A stretch of 64,000 bases of DNA from positions 310,001 to 374,000 of the forward strand of contig UCIA01000002.1 of assembly GCA_900472295.1 (NCBI GenBank). The letters are read 5' to 3'. Position numbers and translations under genes: made by a program. The stretch is from Hyphomicrobiales bacterium. GTDB lineage: Bacteria > Pseudomonadota > Alphaproteobacteria > Rhizobiales > Rhizobiaceae. Shown here piece after piece: positions 46,857 to 55,563 of this stretch (position 1 is the stretch's first letter; each line of letters begins with the position of its first letter). A model generated the notes under the pieces. That model did not search any database and was not told the origin of the DNA. It saw only the letters and a program-made list of their open reading frames with translations.

Positions 46857-46883
46857 GGGGAGACGGCAACATGCCGCCTCCCC
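46857..46883 (-). other. Stem-loop between glpV and glpK
   Basis: GGGGAG-A-CGGC (46857-46867) pairs with GCCG-C-CTCCCC (46873-46883) with one internal mismatch and an AACAT loop, in the gap after glpV. Without a T-run it is more likely a 3'-end stabiliser that favours glpV mRNA than a full terminator. Confidence 0.5.
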
Positions 46884-46914
46884 GTTCACTATGATCCCGG
46901 CGCGTACGCCAAGA

Positions 46915-48639
46915 TTACTTCTGCCAGCTCTTCACCAGTTCGTCGTAATTGATGGTGACCGGCTTTTCCTTCTCGTTCTCGATCTTCAGCTGGGGCGCGA
47001 GATGGCCGTTCTTGACCGCGTCGGCGTTCCAGTAGGCAAGGTCATGCTCTTCGGCCATTTTCGGGCCGATATCGCCCTGGATGCCCGCCTTTTCCAGGCG
47101 TTCCATGACCTTCTCCTGCTCGGAGCAGAGCGAGTCCATTGCCTCCTGCGCCGTCTTGGCGCCGGACGAGGCATCACCGATCGCCTGCCACCAAAGCTGT
47201 GCCAGCTTCGGATAGTCAGGCACGTTGGTGCCGGTCGGCGACCACTGGACGCGAGCCGGCGAGCGGTAGAACTCGATCAGGCCGCCGAGCTTCGGCGCAC
47301 GTTCCGTGAAGCTCTTGTCCTGGATCGTCGACTCGCGGATGAGCGTCAGGCCGACATGGCTCTTCTTCACGTCGACCGTCTTCGACACGACGAACTGCGC
47401 ATAGAGCCATGCGGCCTTGGCGCGATCGTCGGGCGTCGACTTCAGCAGGGTCCAGGAACCGACGTCCTGGTAGCCAAGCTTCATGCCATCCTTCCAGTAG
47501 ACGCCATGCGGCGACGGAGCAAAGCGCCATTTCGGGGTGCCGTCCGCGTTCACGACCGGCAGCCCTTCCTTGACGAAGGAGGCGGTGAAGGCAGTGTAGG
47601 TGAACATCTGCTGCGCGACCGTGCCCTGCGACGGGACGGGGCCGGATTCGCCGAACGTCATGCCCTGGGCTTCTGGCGGCGCATAGGCCTTCAGCCAATC
47701 CAGGTATTTCTGGATCGCATAGACGGAAGCCGGGCCGTTGGTGTCGCCGCCGCGCGCGACGCACGAGCCGACAGGCTGCGACTTCTCGTTGACCTTGATG
47801 CCCCATTCGTCGACGGGAAGACCGTTTGGCAGGCCCTTGTCGCCGTTGCCGGCCATGGACAGCCAGGCGTCGGTGAACCGCCAGCCGAGCGACGGATCCT
47901 TCTTGCCGTAGTCCATGTGACCATAGACCTTCTTGCCGTCGATCTCGCGGCCGGTGAAGAATTCGGCGATGTCCTCATAGGCCGACCAGTTGACGGGAAC
48001 GCCGAGGTCGTAGCCGTACTTCGCCTTGAAGTCGGCCTTGTTCTTCTCGTCGTTGAACCAGTCGTAACGGAACCAGTAGAGGTTCGCGAACTGCTGGTCG
48101 GGCAACTGGTAGAGGTCGCCGTCCGGAGCGGTCGTGAACTTGGTGCCGATGAAGTCGGCGAGGTCGAGGTTGGGGTTGGTGACGTCCTTGCCCTCATTCG
48201 CCATCCACTTGGTCAGGCTGCGCGCCTGCTGGTAGCGCCAGTGGGTGCCGATCAGGTCGGAGTCGTTGACATAGGCGTCATAGATATTCTCGCCCGACTG
48301 CATCTGCGTCTGCAGCTTTTCGACGACATCGCCTTCGCCGATCAGGTCGTGGGTGATCTTGATGCCGGTGATCGCGGTGAAGGCCGGCGCCAGGACCTTG
48401 GACTCATAGCTGTGCGTATCGATGGTCTCGGAGACCACCTTGATATCCATGCCGGCGAAAGGCTTCGCGGCATCGATGAACCATTGCATCTCGGCTTCCT
48501 GCGCGCCGCGATCAAGCGTCGACAGATCCTTGATTTCGGTATCGAGGAAGGTTTTGGCTTCGTCCATTCCGGCATAGGCCTGGCCTGCTCCCCAAAGCAG
48601 AACTAGCGCAGTCGTTGATGTTAAAAATTGCCTTCGCAT
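46915..48639 (-). CDS. glpV: Glycerol ABC transporter substrate-binding protein
   Basis: The 574-residue periplasmic protein has a signal peptide (about 1-23, ending GQAYA) and a family 1 extracellular binding fold. It is much larger than the usual 400 residues, as is known for the rhizobial glycerol binding protein GlpV. Visible segments include AFAGMDIKVVSETIDTH (about 60-76), a DSLCSEQEKVME helix near 515 and a Lys-rich C-terminus. Its gene is between glpU and glpK in the same order as the glycerol operon described for Rhizobium leguminosarum. The start at 48639 gives the clean signal peptide. Confidence 0.9.
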   Translation of the reverse strand: MRRQFLTSTTALVLLWGAGQAYAGMDEAKTFLDTEIKDLSTLDRGAQEAEMQWFIDAAKPFAGMDIKVVSETIDTHSYESKVLAPAFTAITGIKITHDLIGEGDVVEKLQTQMQSGENIYDAYVNDSDLIGTHWRYQQARSLTKWMANEGKDVTNPNLDLADFIGTKFTTAPDGDLYQLPDQQFANLYWFRYDWFNDEKNKADFKAKYGYDLGVPVNWSAYEDIAEFFTGREIDGKKVYGHMDYGKKDPSLGWRFTDAWLSMAGNGDKGLPNGLPVDEWGIKVNEKSQPVGSCVARGGDTNGPASVYAIQKYLDWLKAYAPPEAQGMTFGESGPVPSQGTVAQQMFTYTAFTASFVKEGLPVVNADGTPKWRFAPSPHGVYWKDGMKLGYQDVGSWTLLKSTPDDRAKAAWLYAQFVVSKTVDVKKSHVGLTLIRESTIQDKSFTERAPKLGGLIEFYRSPARVQWSPTGTNVPDYPKLAQLWWQAIGDASSGAKTAQEAMDSLCSEQEKVMERLEKAGIQGDIGPKMAEEHDLAYWNADAVKNGHLAPQLKIENEKEKPVTINYDELVKSWQK

Positions 48640-48720
48640 TTTTTGGTTCCTCCACTTTTTCAGTTTCAAGTGCGATCTGGAGCGGTCGCCGGCACGCGGC
48701 CGCCCCAACAGTTTCCCCCT

Positions 48721-49008
48721 CTATACGTAGCGGAACACGCCAATGGCGTAGACCACGGAGAGAGCGAGAGCCCACCACAGGTTGGGTCCGACAAGACCCA
48801 GCCAAGCGAGATGGATAAAGGCGCTGCCGAGCAGCGAAACAAAGAGGCGGTCACCGCGCGTCGTCTCGAAGCGCAGCACGCCGACACGCGGATTGCCGCC
48901 GGGCGAGACGAATTCCCAGAACGCCATGCCGCACAGCAGCACCAGGATCGTGATGAAGAACATCGCCGTCGGCAGCGTCCATGCCATCCAGGTGAGGTTC
49001 ATGCTCAT
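48721..49008 (-). CDS. glpU: Small membrane protein GlpU (DUF2160)
   Basis: The 95-residue protein starts MSMNLTWMAWTLPTAMFF and has two or three hydrophobic segments (about 10-30, 55-72, 74-92) with EFVSPGGNPRVGVLRFETTRGDRLF (about 33-57, cited in part) between them. This is the DUF2160 pattern, found almost only in glycerol ABC operons. The ATG at 49008 overlaps the glpQ stop as ATGA, and glpV follows. It may be an extra subunit of the permease, but its role is not established. Confidence 0.88.
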   Translation of the reverse strand: MSMNLTWMAWTLPTAMFFITILVLLCGMAFWEFVSPGGNPRVGVLRFETTRGDRLFVSLLGSAFIHLAWLGLVGPNLWWALALSVVYAIGVFRYV

Positions 49009-49919
49009 ACCCTCCCCAGGGCGAAGCCCTTGGCGATGTAGTTTCGGACGAACCAGATCACGAGTGCGCCTGGCAGGATGGTAAGCACGCCGGCAGCGGC
49101 AAGCACGCCCCAGTCGAGCCCGGATGCCGAGACCGTGCGTGTCATGATCGCCGCGATCGGCTTGGCGGCGGTCGTGGTCAAGGTGCGCGCAATCAGCAGC
49201 TCGACCCATGAGAACATGAAGCAGAAGAAGCAGGCGACCCCGACGCCGCTGGCGATCAGCGGCATGAATATCTTGAGGAAGAAGCGCGGGAAGGAATAGC
49301 CGTCAATATAGGCCGTCTCGTCGATCTCCTTCGGCACGCCGGACATGAAACCTTCGAGGATCCAGACCGCCAGCGGCACGTTGAACAGGCAGTGCGCCAG
49401 CGCCACCGCTATGTGGGTGTCGATCAGGCCGAAGGCCGAATAGAGCTGGAAGAAAGGCAGCGCGAACACCGCCGGCGGCGCCATGCGGTTGGTCAGCAAC
49501 CAGAAGAACAGATGCTTGTCGCCGAGGAACCGGTAGCGCGAGAAGGCGTAGGCCGCAGGCAGCGCCACCGAAACCGAAATCACCATGTTCATGACGACAT
49601 AGATGATCGAATTGATGTAGCCCTTGTACCAGGATGGATCGGTGAAGATCACCACGTAATTGGCGATGGTCGGGTGCTTCGGCCATAGCGAAAAAGCACC
49701 CAGGATCTCCTGGTTGGTCTTGAAGCTCATATTGACCAGCCAATAGATCGGCAGCATCAGAAAGATGATGTAGATCGTCGGCACCAGCCACCAGAACCTG
49801 GATTCTTCGCCGCGCCGGCGCATCAGCCGCGCGATCTGGTCCTGCGACAAGGTGCTGGCAAGCCCGTCCGAAACCGCTGCCTCGTTCACCCGCGTCGTTC
49901 TTTCGTCGGCGCCGCTCAT
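49005..49919 (-). CDS. glpQ: Glycerol ABC transporter permease GlpQ
   Basis: The 304-residue permease has a polar N-terminus of about 40 residues, six membrane helices, and the ABC coupling loop EIDETAYIDGYSFPRFFLKIFMP (about 198-220, EAA motif; cited in part). It belongs to the MalG-type permease family for sugar and polyol importers. The ATG at 49919 (MSGADERTT) follows GGAG and starts one base after the glpP stop; an ATG at 49934 would overlap glpP. It pairs with GlpP to form the channel. Confidence 0.93.
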   Translation of the reverse strand: MSGADERTTRVNEAAVSDGLASTLSQDQIARLMRRRGEESRFWWLVPTIYIIFLMLPIYWLVNMSFKTNQEILGAFSLWPKHPTIANYVVIFTDPSWYKGYINSIIYVVMNMVISVSVALPAAYAFSRYRFLGDKHLFFWLLTNRMAPPAVFALPFFQLYSAFGLIDTHIAVALAHCLFNVPLAVWILEGFMSGVPKEIDETAYIDGYSFPRFFLKIFMPLIASGVGVACFFCFMFSWVELLIARTLTTTAAKPIAAIMTRTVSASGLDWGVLAAAGVLTILPGALVIWFVRNYIAKGFALGRV

Positions 49920-49920
49920 C

Positions 49921-50787
49921 TCAGCGCTCCGCATCGAAGTTGGTCATGACGGTGTAGAACACCCATGACAGCAGCAGGATGATCAGGAAGTAGATGATCG
50001 ACATGGCGGCTGCCGGTCCGAGGTCGAACTGGCCGATGGCAATCTTGACCAGGTCTATCGACAGGAACGTCGTCGAATTGCCTGGGCCGCCGCCGGTGAC
50101 GACGAAGGGCTCGGTGTAGATCATGAAGCTATCCATGAAGCGCAGCAGCACCGCGATCAAAAGCACGCGGTTCATCTTCGGCAGCTGGATGTATCGGAAG
50201 ATCGCCCAGCGCGACGCGCCATCGATCTTGGCGGCTTGATAATAGGCATCCGGTATGGAGACGAGGCCGGCGTAGCACAGCAGAACGACGAGGCTCGTCC
50301 AGTGCCATACGTCCATCAGGATGACCGTCGCCCAGGCGTCGGTCGGGTCGTTGACGTAGTTGTAGTCGAAGCCGAGCGCCGACAGCGTGTAACCCAGCAG
50401 GCCAATGTCGATACGGCCGAACACCTGCCAGATCGTACCGACGACATTCCACGGGATCAGCAGCGGCAGCGCCATCAGCACCAGGCAGACCGGCACGCCC
50501 CAGCCCTTCTTGGGCATATTGAGCGCGATGAAGATGCCGAGCGGCACTTCAATGGCGAGGATGGTGAAGGAGAAGATCAGGTTGCGGACCATCGACAGCC
50601 AGAACCGTTCCGACTCCAGGATTTCGGTGAACCAGTCCGAGCCGTTCCAGAAGAATACGTTGTTTCCGAACGTGTCCTGGACCGAATAGTTGACCACCGT
50701 CATCAGCGGGATCACCGCCGAGAACGCCACCAGCAGGAGCACCGGCAACACCATGAACCAGGCTTTGTTGTTCCAGGTCTTTTCCAT
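49921..50787 (-). CDS. glpP: Glycerol ABC transporter permease GlpP
   Basis: The 288-residue membrane protein is a MalF-type permease with six hydrophobic segments and the EAA-type coupling loop SIPDAYYQAAKIDGASRWAIFRY (about 180-202; cited in part). The N-terminus MEKTWNNKAWFMVLPVLLLVAFSAVIPL enters the membrane directly. It begins directly after the glpT stop codon, with no spacing, and is followed by glpQ, so translation of the transporter subunits is coupled. Confidence 0.94.
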   Translation of the reverse strand: MEKTWNNKAWFMVLPVLLLVAFSAVIPLMTVVNYSVQDTFGNNVFFWNGSDWFTEILESERFWLSMVRNLIFSFTILAIEVPLGIFIALNMPKKGWGVPVCLVLMALPLLIPWNVVGTIWQVFGRIDIGLLGYTLSALGFDYNYVNDPTDAWATVILMDVWHWTSLVVLLCYAGLVSIPDAYYQAAKIDGASRWAIFRYIQLPKMNRVLLIAVLLRFMDSFMIYTEPFVVTGGGPGNSTTFLSIDLVKIAIGQFDLGPAAAMSIIYFLIILLLSWVFYTVMTNFDAER

Positions 50788-51864
50788 CTATGCCCCCATC
50801 TCGACGCGCCAGGAATCGGCATAGATGTTGATGCCGGCCGGATCGAAGCGCACCTTCGGCTCGGCCGGAACGTCCTCGTCCTCGCCGATGACGGCAGCGA
50901 TCTCGCGGCCTTCGAGACTGGCGCGCACCACCTTGTGGCGGCCTAGATCCTCGACCTTGCTGATTTTCACCGCCATGCCGTCGCGGCCGAGCCTGACATA
51001 TTCGGGCCGGATGCCGAGTTCGATGGCGCCAGTGTTCTCAGCGGCAGTCTTGGGCGCGCCGGGCAGTTCGATGCGCTGGCTGCCGATGGTGGCGGTCTTG
51101 CCGTCGATCACCACCGGCATGACGTTCATGCCGGGCGAGCCGATGAAATAGCCAACGAAAGTGTGGCGCGGACGCTCGAACAGTTCGGCAGGCGTGCCGA
51201 TCTGGACGATGCCGCCATCATACATGACCACGACCTGGTCGGCGAAGGTCAGCGCCTCGGTCTGGTCATGGGTGACATAGACCATGGTGTAGCCGAAGCG
51301 GCGGTGCAGCTGCTTCAATTGCGAGCGCAGCACCCATTTCATATGCGGATCGATGACGGTCAACGGCTCGTCGAACAGAATCGCATTGACGTCCGAGCGC
51401 ACCAGTCCGCGGCCAAGCGAGATCTTCTGCTTCTGGTCGGCGGTGAGGCCCCTCGCCTTCTTCTTGGCCCATGACGCGAGATCGATCATCTCCAGCGTCT
51501 CGCGCACCTTGCGGTCGACATCGGCCTCCGGTACGCCGCGGTTGCGCAGTGGGAAGGCCAGATTATCGTAGACGGTCATGGTGTCGTAGATGACCGGGAA
51601 CTGGAACACCTGCGCGATGTTGCGCTCCTGCGTCGACAGTTTGGTTACGTCCTTGCCGTCGAACAGCAGTTTTCCATGCGAGGGATGCAGCAGGCCGGAA
51701 ATGATGTTGAGCAAAGTGGTCTTGCCGCAACCCGAGGGCCCAAGCAGCGCATAGGCGCCGCCGTCCTCAAATGTGTGGTGCACTTCCCTCAAAGCGAAAT
51801 CGGCATCCTTCTGCGGGTTGGGCAGATAGGAGTGCCGGACATGGTTGACGTCGATGCGCGCCAT
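50788..51864 (-). CDS. glpT: Glycerol ABC transporter ATP-binding protein GlpT
   Basis: The 358-residue ATPase has Walker A LLGPSGCGKTTLLN (about 37-50), the signature loop and Walker B around AILFDEPLTVIDPH (about 150-163), and a C-terminal TOBE/OB regulatory domain typical of carbohydrate importers (from about 240). The signature loop reads TADQKQKISLGRGLV rather than LSGGQ, a noticeable departure. The start ATG at 51864 is preferred to 51906, which would overlap glpS. Note that this GlpT is the rhizobial ATPase, not the enterobacterial glycerol-3-phosphate antiporter of the same name. Confidence 0.93.
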   Translation of the reverse strand: MARIDVNHVRHSYLPNPQKDADFALREVHHTFEDGGAYALLGPSGCGKTTLLNIISGLLHPSHGKLLFDGKDVTKLSTQERNIAQVFQFPVIYDTMTVYDNLAFPLRNRGVPEADVDRKVRETLEMIDLASWAKKKARGLTADQKQKISLGRGLVRSDVNAILFDEPLTVIDPHMKWVLRSQLKQLHRRFGYTMVYVTHDQTEALTFADQVVVMYDGGIVQIGTPAELFERPRHTFVGYFIGSPGMNVMPVVIDGKTATIGSQRIELPGAPKTAAENTGAIELGIRPEYVRLGRDGMAVKISKVEDLGRHKVVRASLEGREIAAVIGEDEDVPAEPKVRFDPAGINIYADSWRVEMGA

Positions 51865-51874
51865 CTCTTCCCCC

Positions 51875-52954
51875 TCAAGCCGCCAGCTTCGGCGCGGCGA
51901 CGGCACTGCCGTTGCCGTCGAAGACCATGATGTGGCGCGGGTCGATGAACACTTCGACCTCGGCGTCGGGCTCGAAATCCCTGATGCCGTGGGTCAGCAT
52001 GACCCAGCGCGCATCGGCGAAGTCGAGATGGATGAAGCTTTCCGAGCCGGTGATCTCGGTGATGGTCACCTTGGCGCGCACCGGCACGGCGGCGGCGTTT
52101 GGCCGCTCGAGCGACAGATGATGCGGCTGGAAGCCGATCGTATACATAGCGTCGGCAATGCCGGCGAGTTCGGCCGGCACCGGCAGCTTGACGCCGCCTT
52201 CGAGCAGGAAGTCCGGGCCCTTCTTGGCCAGCACGATGGTGTTGAGCGGCGGATCGGCAAAGGTTTTCGCCGTCACCAGGTCGATCGGCTTGCGGAAAAC
52301 GTCGATGGTCGGGCCGAACTGGGTGATGCGCCCCTCGGACAGCGTCGCTGTGTTGCCGCCAAGCAGCAGCGCTTCGTGCGGCTCGGTCGTGGCGTAGACG
52401 AAGATGGTGCCGGCGGCGGCAAAAATCTTCGGCAGCTCGGCGCGCAATTCCTCGCGCAATTTGTAGTCGAGATTGGCGAGCGGCTCATCGAGCAGAACCA
52501 GGCTGGCGTTCTTGACGATGGCGCGGGCAAGTGCGGTACGCTGCTGCTGGCCGCCGGACAGGCTGAGGGGCGTGCGGTCGAGATAGGGCGTCAGCTTCAA
52601 GAGTGTCGCCGCGTTGCGCACTTCCTTGTCGATCCTGGCCTGGTCGGCGCCGGCGACGCGCAGCGGTGAGGCGATGTTTTCGTAGACGGTCATCGCGGGG
52701 TAGTTGATGAACTGCTGGTAGACCATGGCGATCTTGCGCTGCTGCACCGGCATGCCGGTGACATTCTGGCCGTCGAACCAGACCGAACCGGAGGTCGGCA
52801 CATCGAGCCCGGCCATCAGCCGCATCAGGCTGGTCTTGCCCGACAGCGTCGGCCCGAGCAGAACGTTAAGCGAGCCGTGCTGAAGCGTCAGCGACACGTC
52901 GCGGATATGCTCCACCGCGCCGACCATCTTCGTCACGTTTCTCAGTTCCAGCAT
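51875..52954 (-). CDS. glpS: Glycerol ABC transporter ATP-binding protein GlpS
   Basis: The 359-residue ATPase has Walker A LLGPTLSGKTSLMRLM (about 32-47), the signature LSLSGGQQQRTALARA (about 130-145), and Walker B with VLLDEPLANLDYKL (about 151-164). A C-terminal TOBE domain is also present. The Walker A reads GPTLSGKT instead of GPSGCGKT, still allowed by the GxxxxGKT rule. Two different ATPases in one importer (GlpS with GlpT) is a feature of the rhizobial glycerol transporter. It lies 39 bases after glpD. Confidence 0.93.
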   Translation of the reverse strand: MLELRNVTKMVGAVEHIRDVSLTLQHGSLNVLLGPTLSGKTSLMRLMAGLDVPTSGSVWFDGQNVTGMPVQQRKIAMVYQQFINYPAMTVYENIASPLRVAGADQARIDKEVRNAATLLKLTPYLDRTPLSLSGGQQQRTALARAIVKNASLVLLDEPLANLDYKLREELRAELPKIFAAAGTIFVYATTEPHEALLLGGNTATLSEGRITQFGPTIDVFRKPIDLVTAKTFADPPLNTIVLAKKGPDFLLEGGVKLPVPAELAGIADAMYTIGFQPHHLSLERPNAAAVPVRAKVTITEITGSESFIHLDFADARWVMLTHGIRDFEPDAEVEVFIDPRHIMVFDGNGSAVAAPKLAA

Positions 52955-52993
52955 GATGCCTCCTCCCAGGCTTTGTGCATCAATCGCTTTCCC

Positions 52994-54514
52994 CTATTCC
53001 GCTGCCGCGACATGGCGCTGGCTGATGCCGCGCATGAATTCGTCGAGGACTGCAACCTGCTCGCGGCTGAAATGCAGCCCGCGCTTGGTGCGACGCCACA
53101 ATACATCTTCTGATGTGAGCGCCCATTCGTTTTCGCAGAGGTAGCGCACCTCGGCCTCATAGAGATCGGCGCCGAAATCGCGGCCGAGATCGGCGTTCGA
53201 CTTGGCGAGGCCGAGCAGCACTTGCGCGCGCGTGCCGTAAAGCCTGGTCAGCCGGCGCGCCAGGCGCTGATCGAGGAAGGGATAGGCGCTCTTCAGCTTC
53301 GCCACCTGGGCGTCGAAACCGGTGGCCGGAAAATCGCCGCCCGGTAAAGCCGCGTTCGCCGTCCACGGCTTGCCGCGCTTGCCCAAAAACCCTTCGATCT
53401 TCTCCAGCATCGATTCCGAGAGACGGCGATAGGTGGTGATCTTGCCGCCAAAGGCATTGACGATCGGCGCCTGCCCCTCACCGCCACTGGCTTTCAGCAC
53501 ATAGTCGCGGGTCGCTTCCTGCGCCTTCGAGGCGCCGTCGTCATAGAGCGGACGCACGGCGGAATAGGTCCAGACGATGTCGGGGCGCGTCACGGGTTGG
53601 GCAAAATACTCGCTCGCCGCCGCGCAAAGATAATCGATCTCGGTATCGCTGATCTTCACGTCATGCGGATCGCCGGGATAGTCGCGATCGGTGGTGCCGA
53701 TCAGCGTGAACTCTTCCTCGTAGGGAATGGCGAAGATGATGCGGCCATCCTTGTTCTGGAAGAAGTAGGCGCGCGGATCGTCGAACTTCTTCCTAATGAC
53801 GATGTGGCTGCCCTGCACCAGGCGGACATTGTGCACGTCGTTTTGGCCAACGGCGGCCGACAGCACATGGTCGACCCACGGACCTGCGGCATTGACCAGC
53901 AGCCGGGCCTTGACCTCCTCGGCCTCTCCCGTCTGCACGTCCTCCACGCGGATTACCCACAGATCGCCCTCACGCCGCGCCGCAACGACCTTCGTGCGGG
54001 TGCGGATGGTGGCGCCACGGTCGGCGGCGTCGCGCGCGTTCAACGCCACCAGGCGGGCATCGTTGACCCAGCCGTCGGAATATTCGAACGCCTTGTGAAA
54101 CAGCGGCTTCAGCGGCTTGCCGGCGGGGTCCTTCGCCATGTCCAGCGTGCGGGTCGCCGGCAGCAATTTGCGGCCGCCAATATGGTCATAGAGGAACAGG
54201 CCGAGCCGGATCAGCCAGGCCGGCCGCAGGCCCTTGGCATAGGGCAGCACGAAGCGCATCGGCCAGATGATGTGCGGCGCGTTCCTCCACAGAACCTCGC
54301 GCTCCATCAGCGCCTCGCGCACCAGCCGGAATTCATAGAATTCGAGATAACGCAGGCCGCCATGGATCAGCTTGGTCGAGCCCGACGAGGTGCCGCTGGC
54401 GAGATCGTTCATCTCGGCCAGGAACACCGAAAAGCCCCGCCCAACGGCGTCGCGGGCAATGCCGCAGCCATTGATGCCGCCACCGATGACGAAGATGTCA
54501 CGGACTGCGTCCAC
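52994..54514 (-). CDS. glpD: Glycerol-3-phosphate dehydrogenase (FAD, aerobic)
   Basis: GlpD oxidises glycerol 3-phosphate to dihydroxyacetone phosphate at the membrane and passes electrons to quinone. The 506 residues open with the FAD motif DIFVIGGGINGCGIARDAVGRG (about 6-27), followed by LASGTSSGSTKLIHGGLRYLE (about 38-58) and the substrate-site region. The C-terminal domain has ALTSEDVLWRRTKRGLHF (about 468-485). The start is GTG at 54514 behind GGGAGGG. It is the first enzyme gene of the operon, downstream of glpR with a promoter between. Confidence 0.97.
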   Translation of the reverse strand: MDAVRDIFVIGGGINGCGIARDAVGRGFSVFLAEMNDLASGTSSGSTKLIHGGLRYLEFYEFRLVREALMEREVLWRNAPHIIWPMRFVLPYAKGLRPAWLIRLGLFLYDHIGGRKLLPATRTLDMAKDPAGKPLKPLFHKAFEYSDGWVNDARLVALNARDAADRGATIRTRTKVVAARREGDLWVIRVEDVQTGEAEEVKARLLVNAAGPWVDHVLSAAVGQNDVHNVRLVQGSHIVIRKKFDDPRAYFFQNKDGRIIFAIPYEEEFTLIGTTDRDYPGDPHDVKISDTEIDYLCAAASEYFAQPVTRPDIVWTYSAVRPLYDDGASKAQEATRDYVLKASGGEGQAPIVNAFGGKITTYRRLSESMLEKIEGFLGKRGKPWTANAALPGGDFPATGFDAQVAKLKSAYPFLDQRLARRLTRLYGTRAQVLLGLAKSNADLGRDFGADLYEAEVRYLCENEWALTSEDVLWRRTKRGLHFSREQVAVLDEFMRGISQRHVAAAE

Positions 54515-54573
54515 AAATCCCTCCCGCGATTTCGCATTGCAGCATTTTTTGGGTTTTACGAAACCGTAGCGGG

Positions 54574-54601
54574 ATTATTTCGAAATAAGAACGAATGTCA
54601 A
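54574..54601 (-). promoter_or_regulatory. Candidate glpD operon promoter with overlapping palindromic operator
   Basis: TTGACA (54601-54596) and AATAAT (54579-54574) are 16 bases apart on the minus strand. A perfect 14-base palindrome TTATTTCGAAATAA (54575-54588) covers most of the -10 element and half the spacer. An AAACGAAA element at 54600-54607 overlaps the -35. This is where a GlpR repressor would block transcription. Confidence 0.6.
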
Positions 54602-54631
54602 ACGAAATGTCACGGAACTGTGATGCAGCCT

Positions 54632-55399
54632 CTAGGCCAGCGATGTCTCGATCAACTGAACCGCGGCCTCTTCGCAGATCCTGCGTACAGACGGGATCTC
54701 GCAGCGATCGGTGATGAAGGTGTTGACCTGGGAGAGATGGCCGATGCGGACGGGTGCAGTGCGCTCAAACTTGGTCTGGTCGGACACCAGGATCACATGC
54801 CTGGCATTGGCGATGATGGCCTGCGCCACTTTCACTTCACGAAAGTCGAAATCGAGCAGCGCTCCATCATGGTCGATGGCCGAAGCGCCAATCACCGCAT
54901 AGTCGACCTTGAACTGCCTGATGAAATCCACCGCCGCCTCGCCGACCACGCCACCGTCGGAGCCACGCACGACGCCGCCGGCGATCACCACCTCGATCGA
55001 AGGATAAATGCGCATCCTGTTGGCAACATTGATGTTATTGGTGATAACCATGAGCCCGGTATGGTCTAGCAACGCCTTGCTGACCGACTCGGTCGTGGTG
55101 CCGATGTTGATGAACAGCGAGGCGTTGTCGGGGATCAGCCTGGCCGCCGCGCGGCCGATCGCCTCCTTCTCGTCGGCGGCAATCTTGCGGCGCGCCTCAT
55201 ACTCCATGTTCTCGATGCCGGACGGAAACAAGGCACCGCCATGGATGCGCGACAGCAGCCGCTGGTCGCAGAGGTCGTTGAGGTCCTTGCGGATGGTCTG
55301 TGGCGTCACGTTGAAATGCGTGGCCAGGTCGTCGACCAGCACACGGCCATGGTCTTTCGCCATCTGGATGATTTCGGCATGACGCGGCGACAAATACAC
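54632..55399 (-). CDS. glpR: DeoR/GlpR-family transcriptional repressor
   Basis: The 255-residue protein has the DeoR helix-turn-helix near the start (VDDLATHFNVTPQTIRKDLN, about 24-43). It also has the sugar-phosphate-binding domain with LFINIGTTTESVSKAL (about 95-110), TNNINVANRM and VVIAGGVVRGSDGGVVG (about 137-153). The GTG at 55399 lies behind GGGAGG and is preferred to an ATG at 55450. By position it should repress the glp operon and be relieved by glycerol 3-phosphate, as for other GlpR proteins. It probably also binds its own leader. Confidence 0.92.
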   Translation of the reverse strand: MYLSPRHAEIIQMAKDHGRVLVDDLATHFNVTPQTIRKDLNDLCDQRLLSRIHGGALFPSGIENMEYEARRKIAADEKEAIGRAAARLIPDNASLFINIGTTTESVSKALLDHTGLMVITNNINVANRMRIYPSIEVVIAGGVVRGSDGGVVGEAAVDFIRQFKVDYAVIGASAIDHDGALLDFDFREVKVAQAIIANARHVILVSDQTKFERTAPVRIGHLSQVNTFITDRCEIPSVRRICEEAAVQLIETSLA

Positions 55400-55413
55400 T
55401 GAGAACCTCCCGT

Positions 55414-55446
55414 TTTCGTTTTTCTTGTTTGTAACTGAAAACGAAA
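55414..55446. promoter_or_regulatory. Candidate GlpR autoregulatory inverted repeat
   Basis: TTTCGTTTT (55414-55422) is the exact inverse of AAAACGAAA (55438-55446), 15 bases apart, just upstream of the glpR start. The same AAACGAAA core occurs near the glpD promoter. Confidence 0.5.
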
Positions 55447-55563
55447 GCAATGAAAAGGGAGAAGCCGGCTAATGAAATATCGATGATTGTAACGCGAACC
55501 GGGCAGATATGCTCAGGCCCGCTCTGCGACCTCGGGGGCTATGGCTGCGACTTCGAAGTCCTG

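Noticed and set aside
46786..48606. A 606-codon plus-strand frame opposite glpV
   Set aside because: Antisense to the binding protein gene; low-complexity composition and no motif.
50788..51864. glpT as the glycerol-3-phosphate antiporter
   Set aside because: The product is an ABC ATPase; the name is used in the sense of the rhizobial glycerol operon, and no major-facilitator protein is encoded here.
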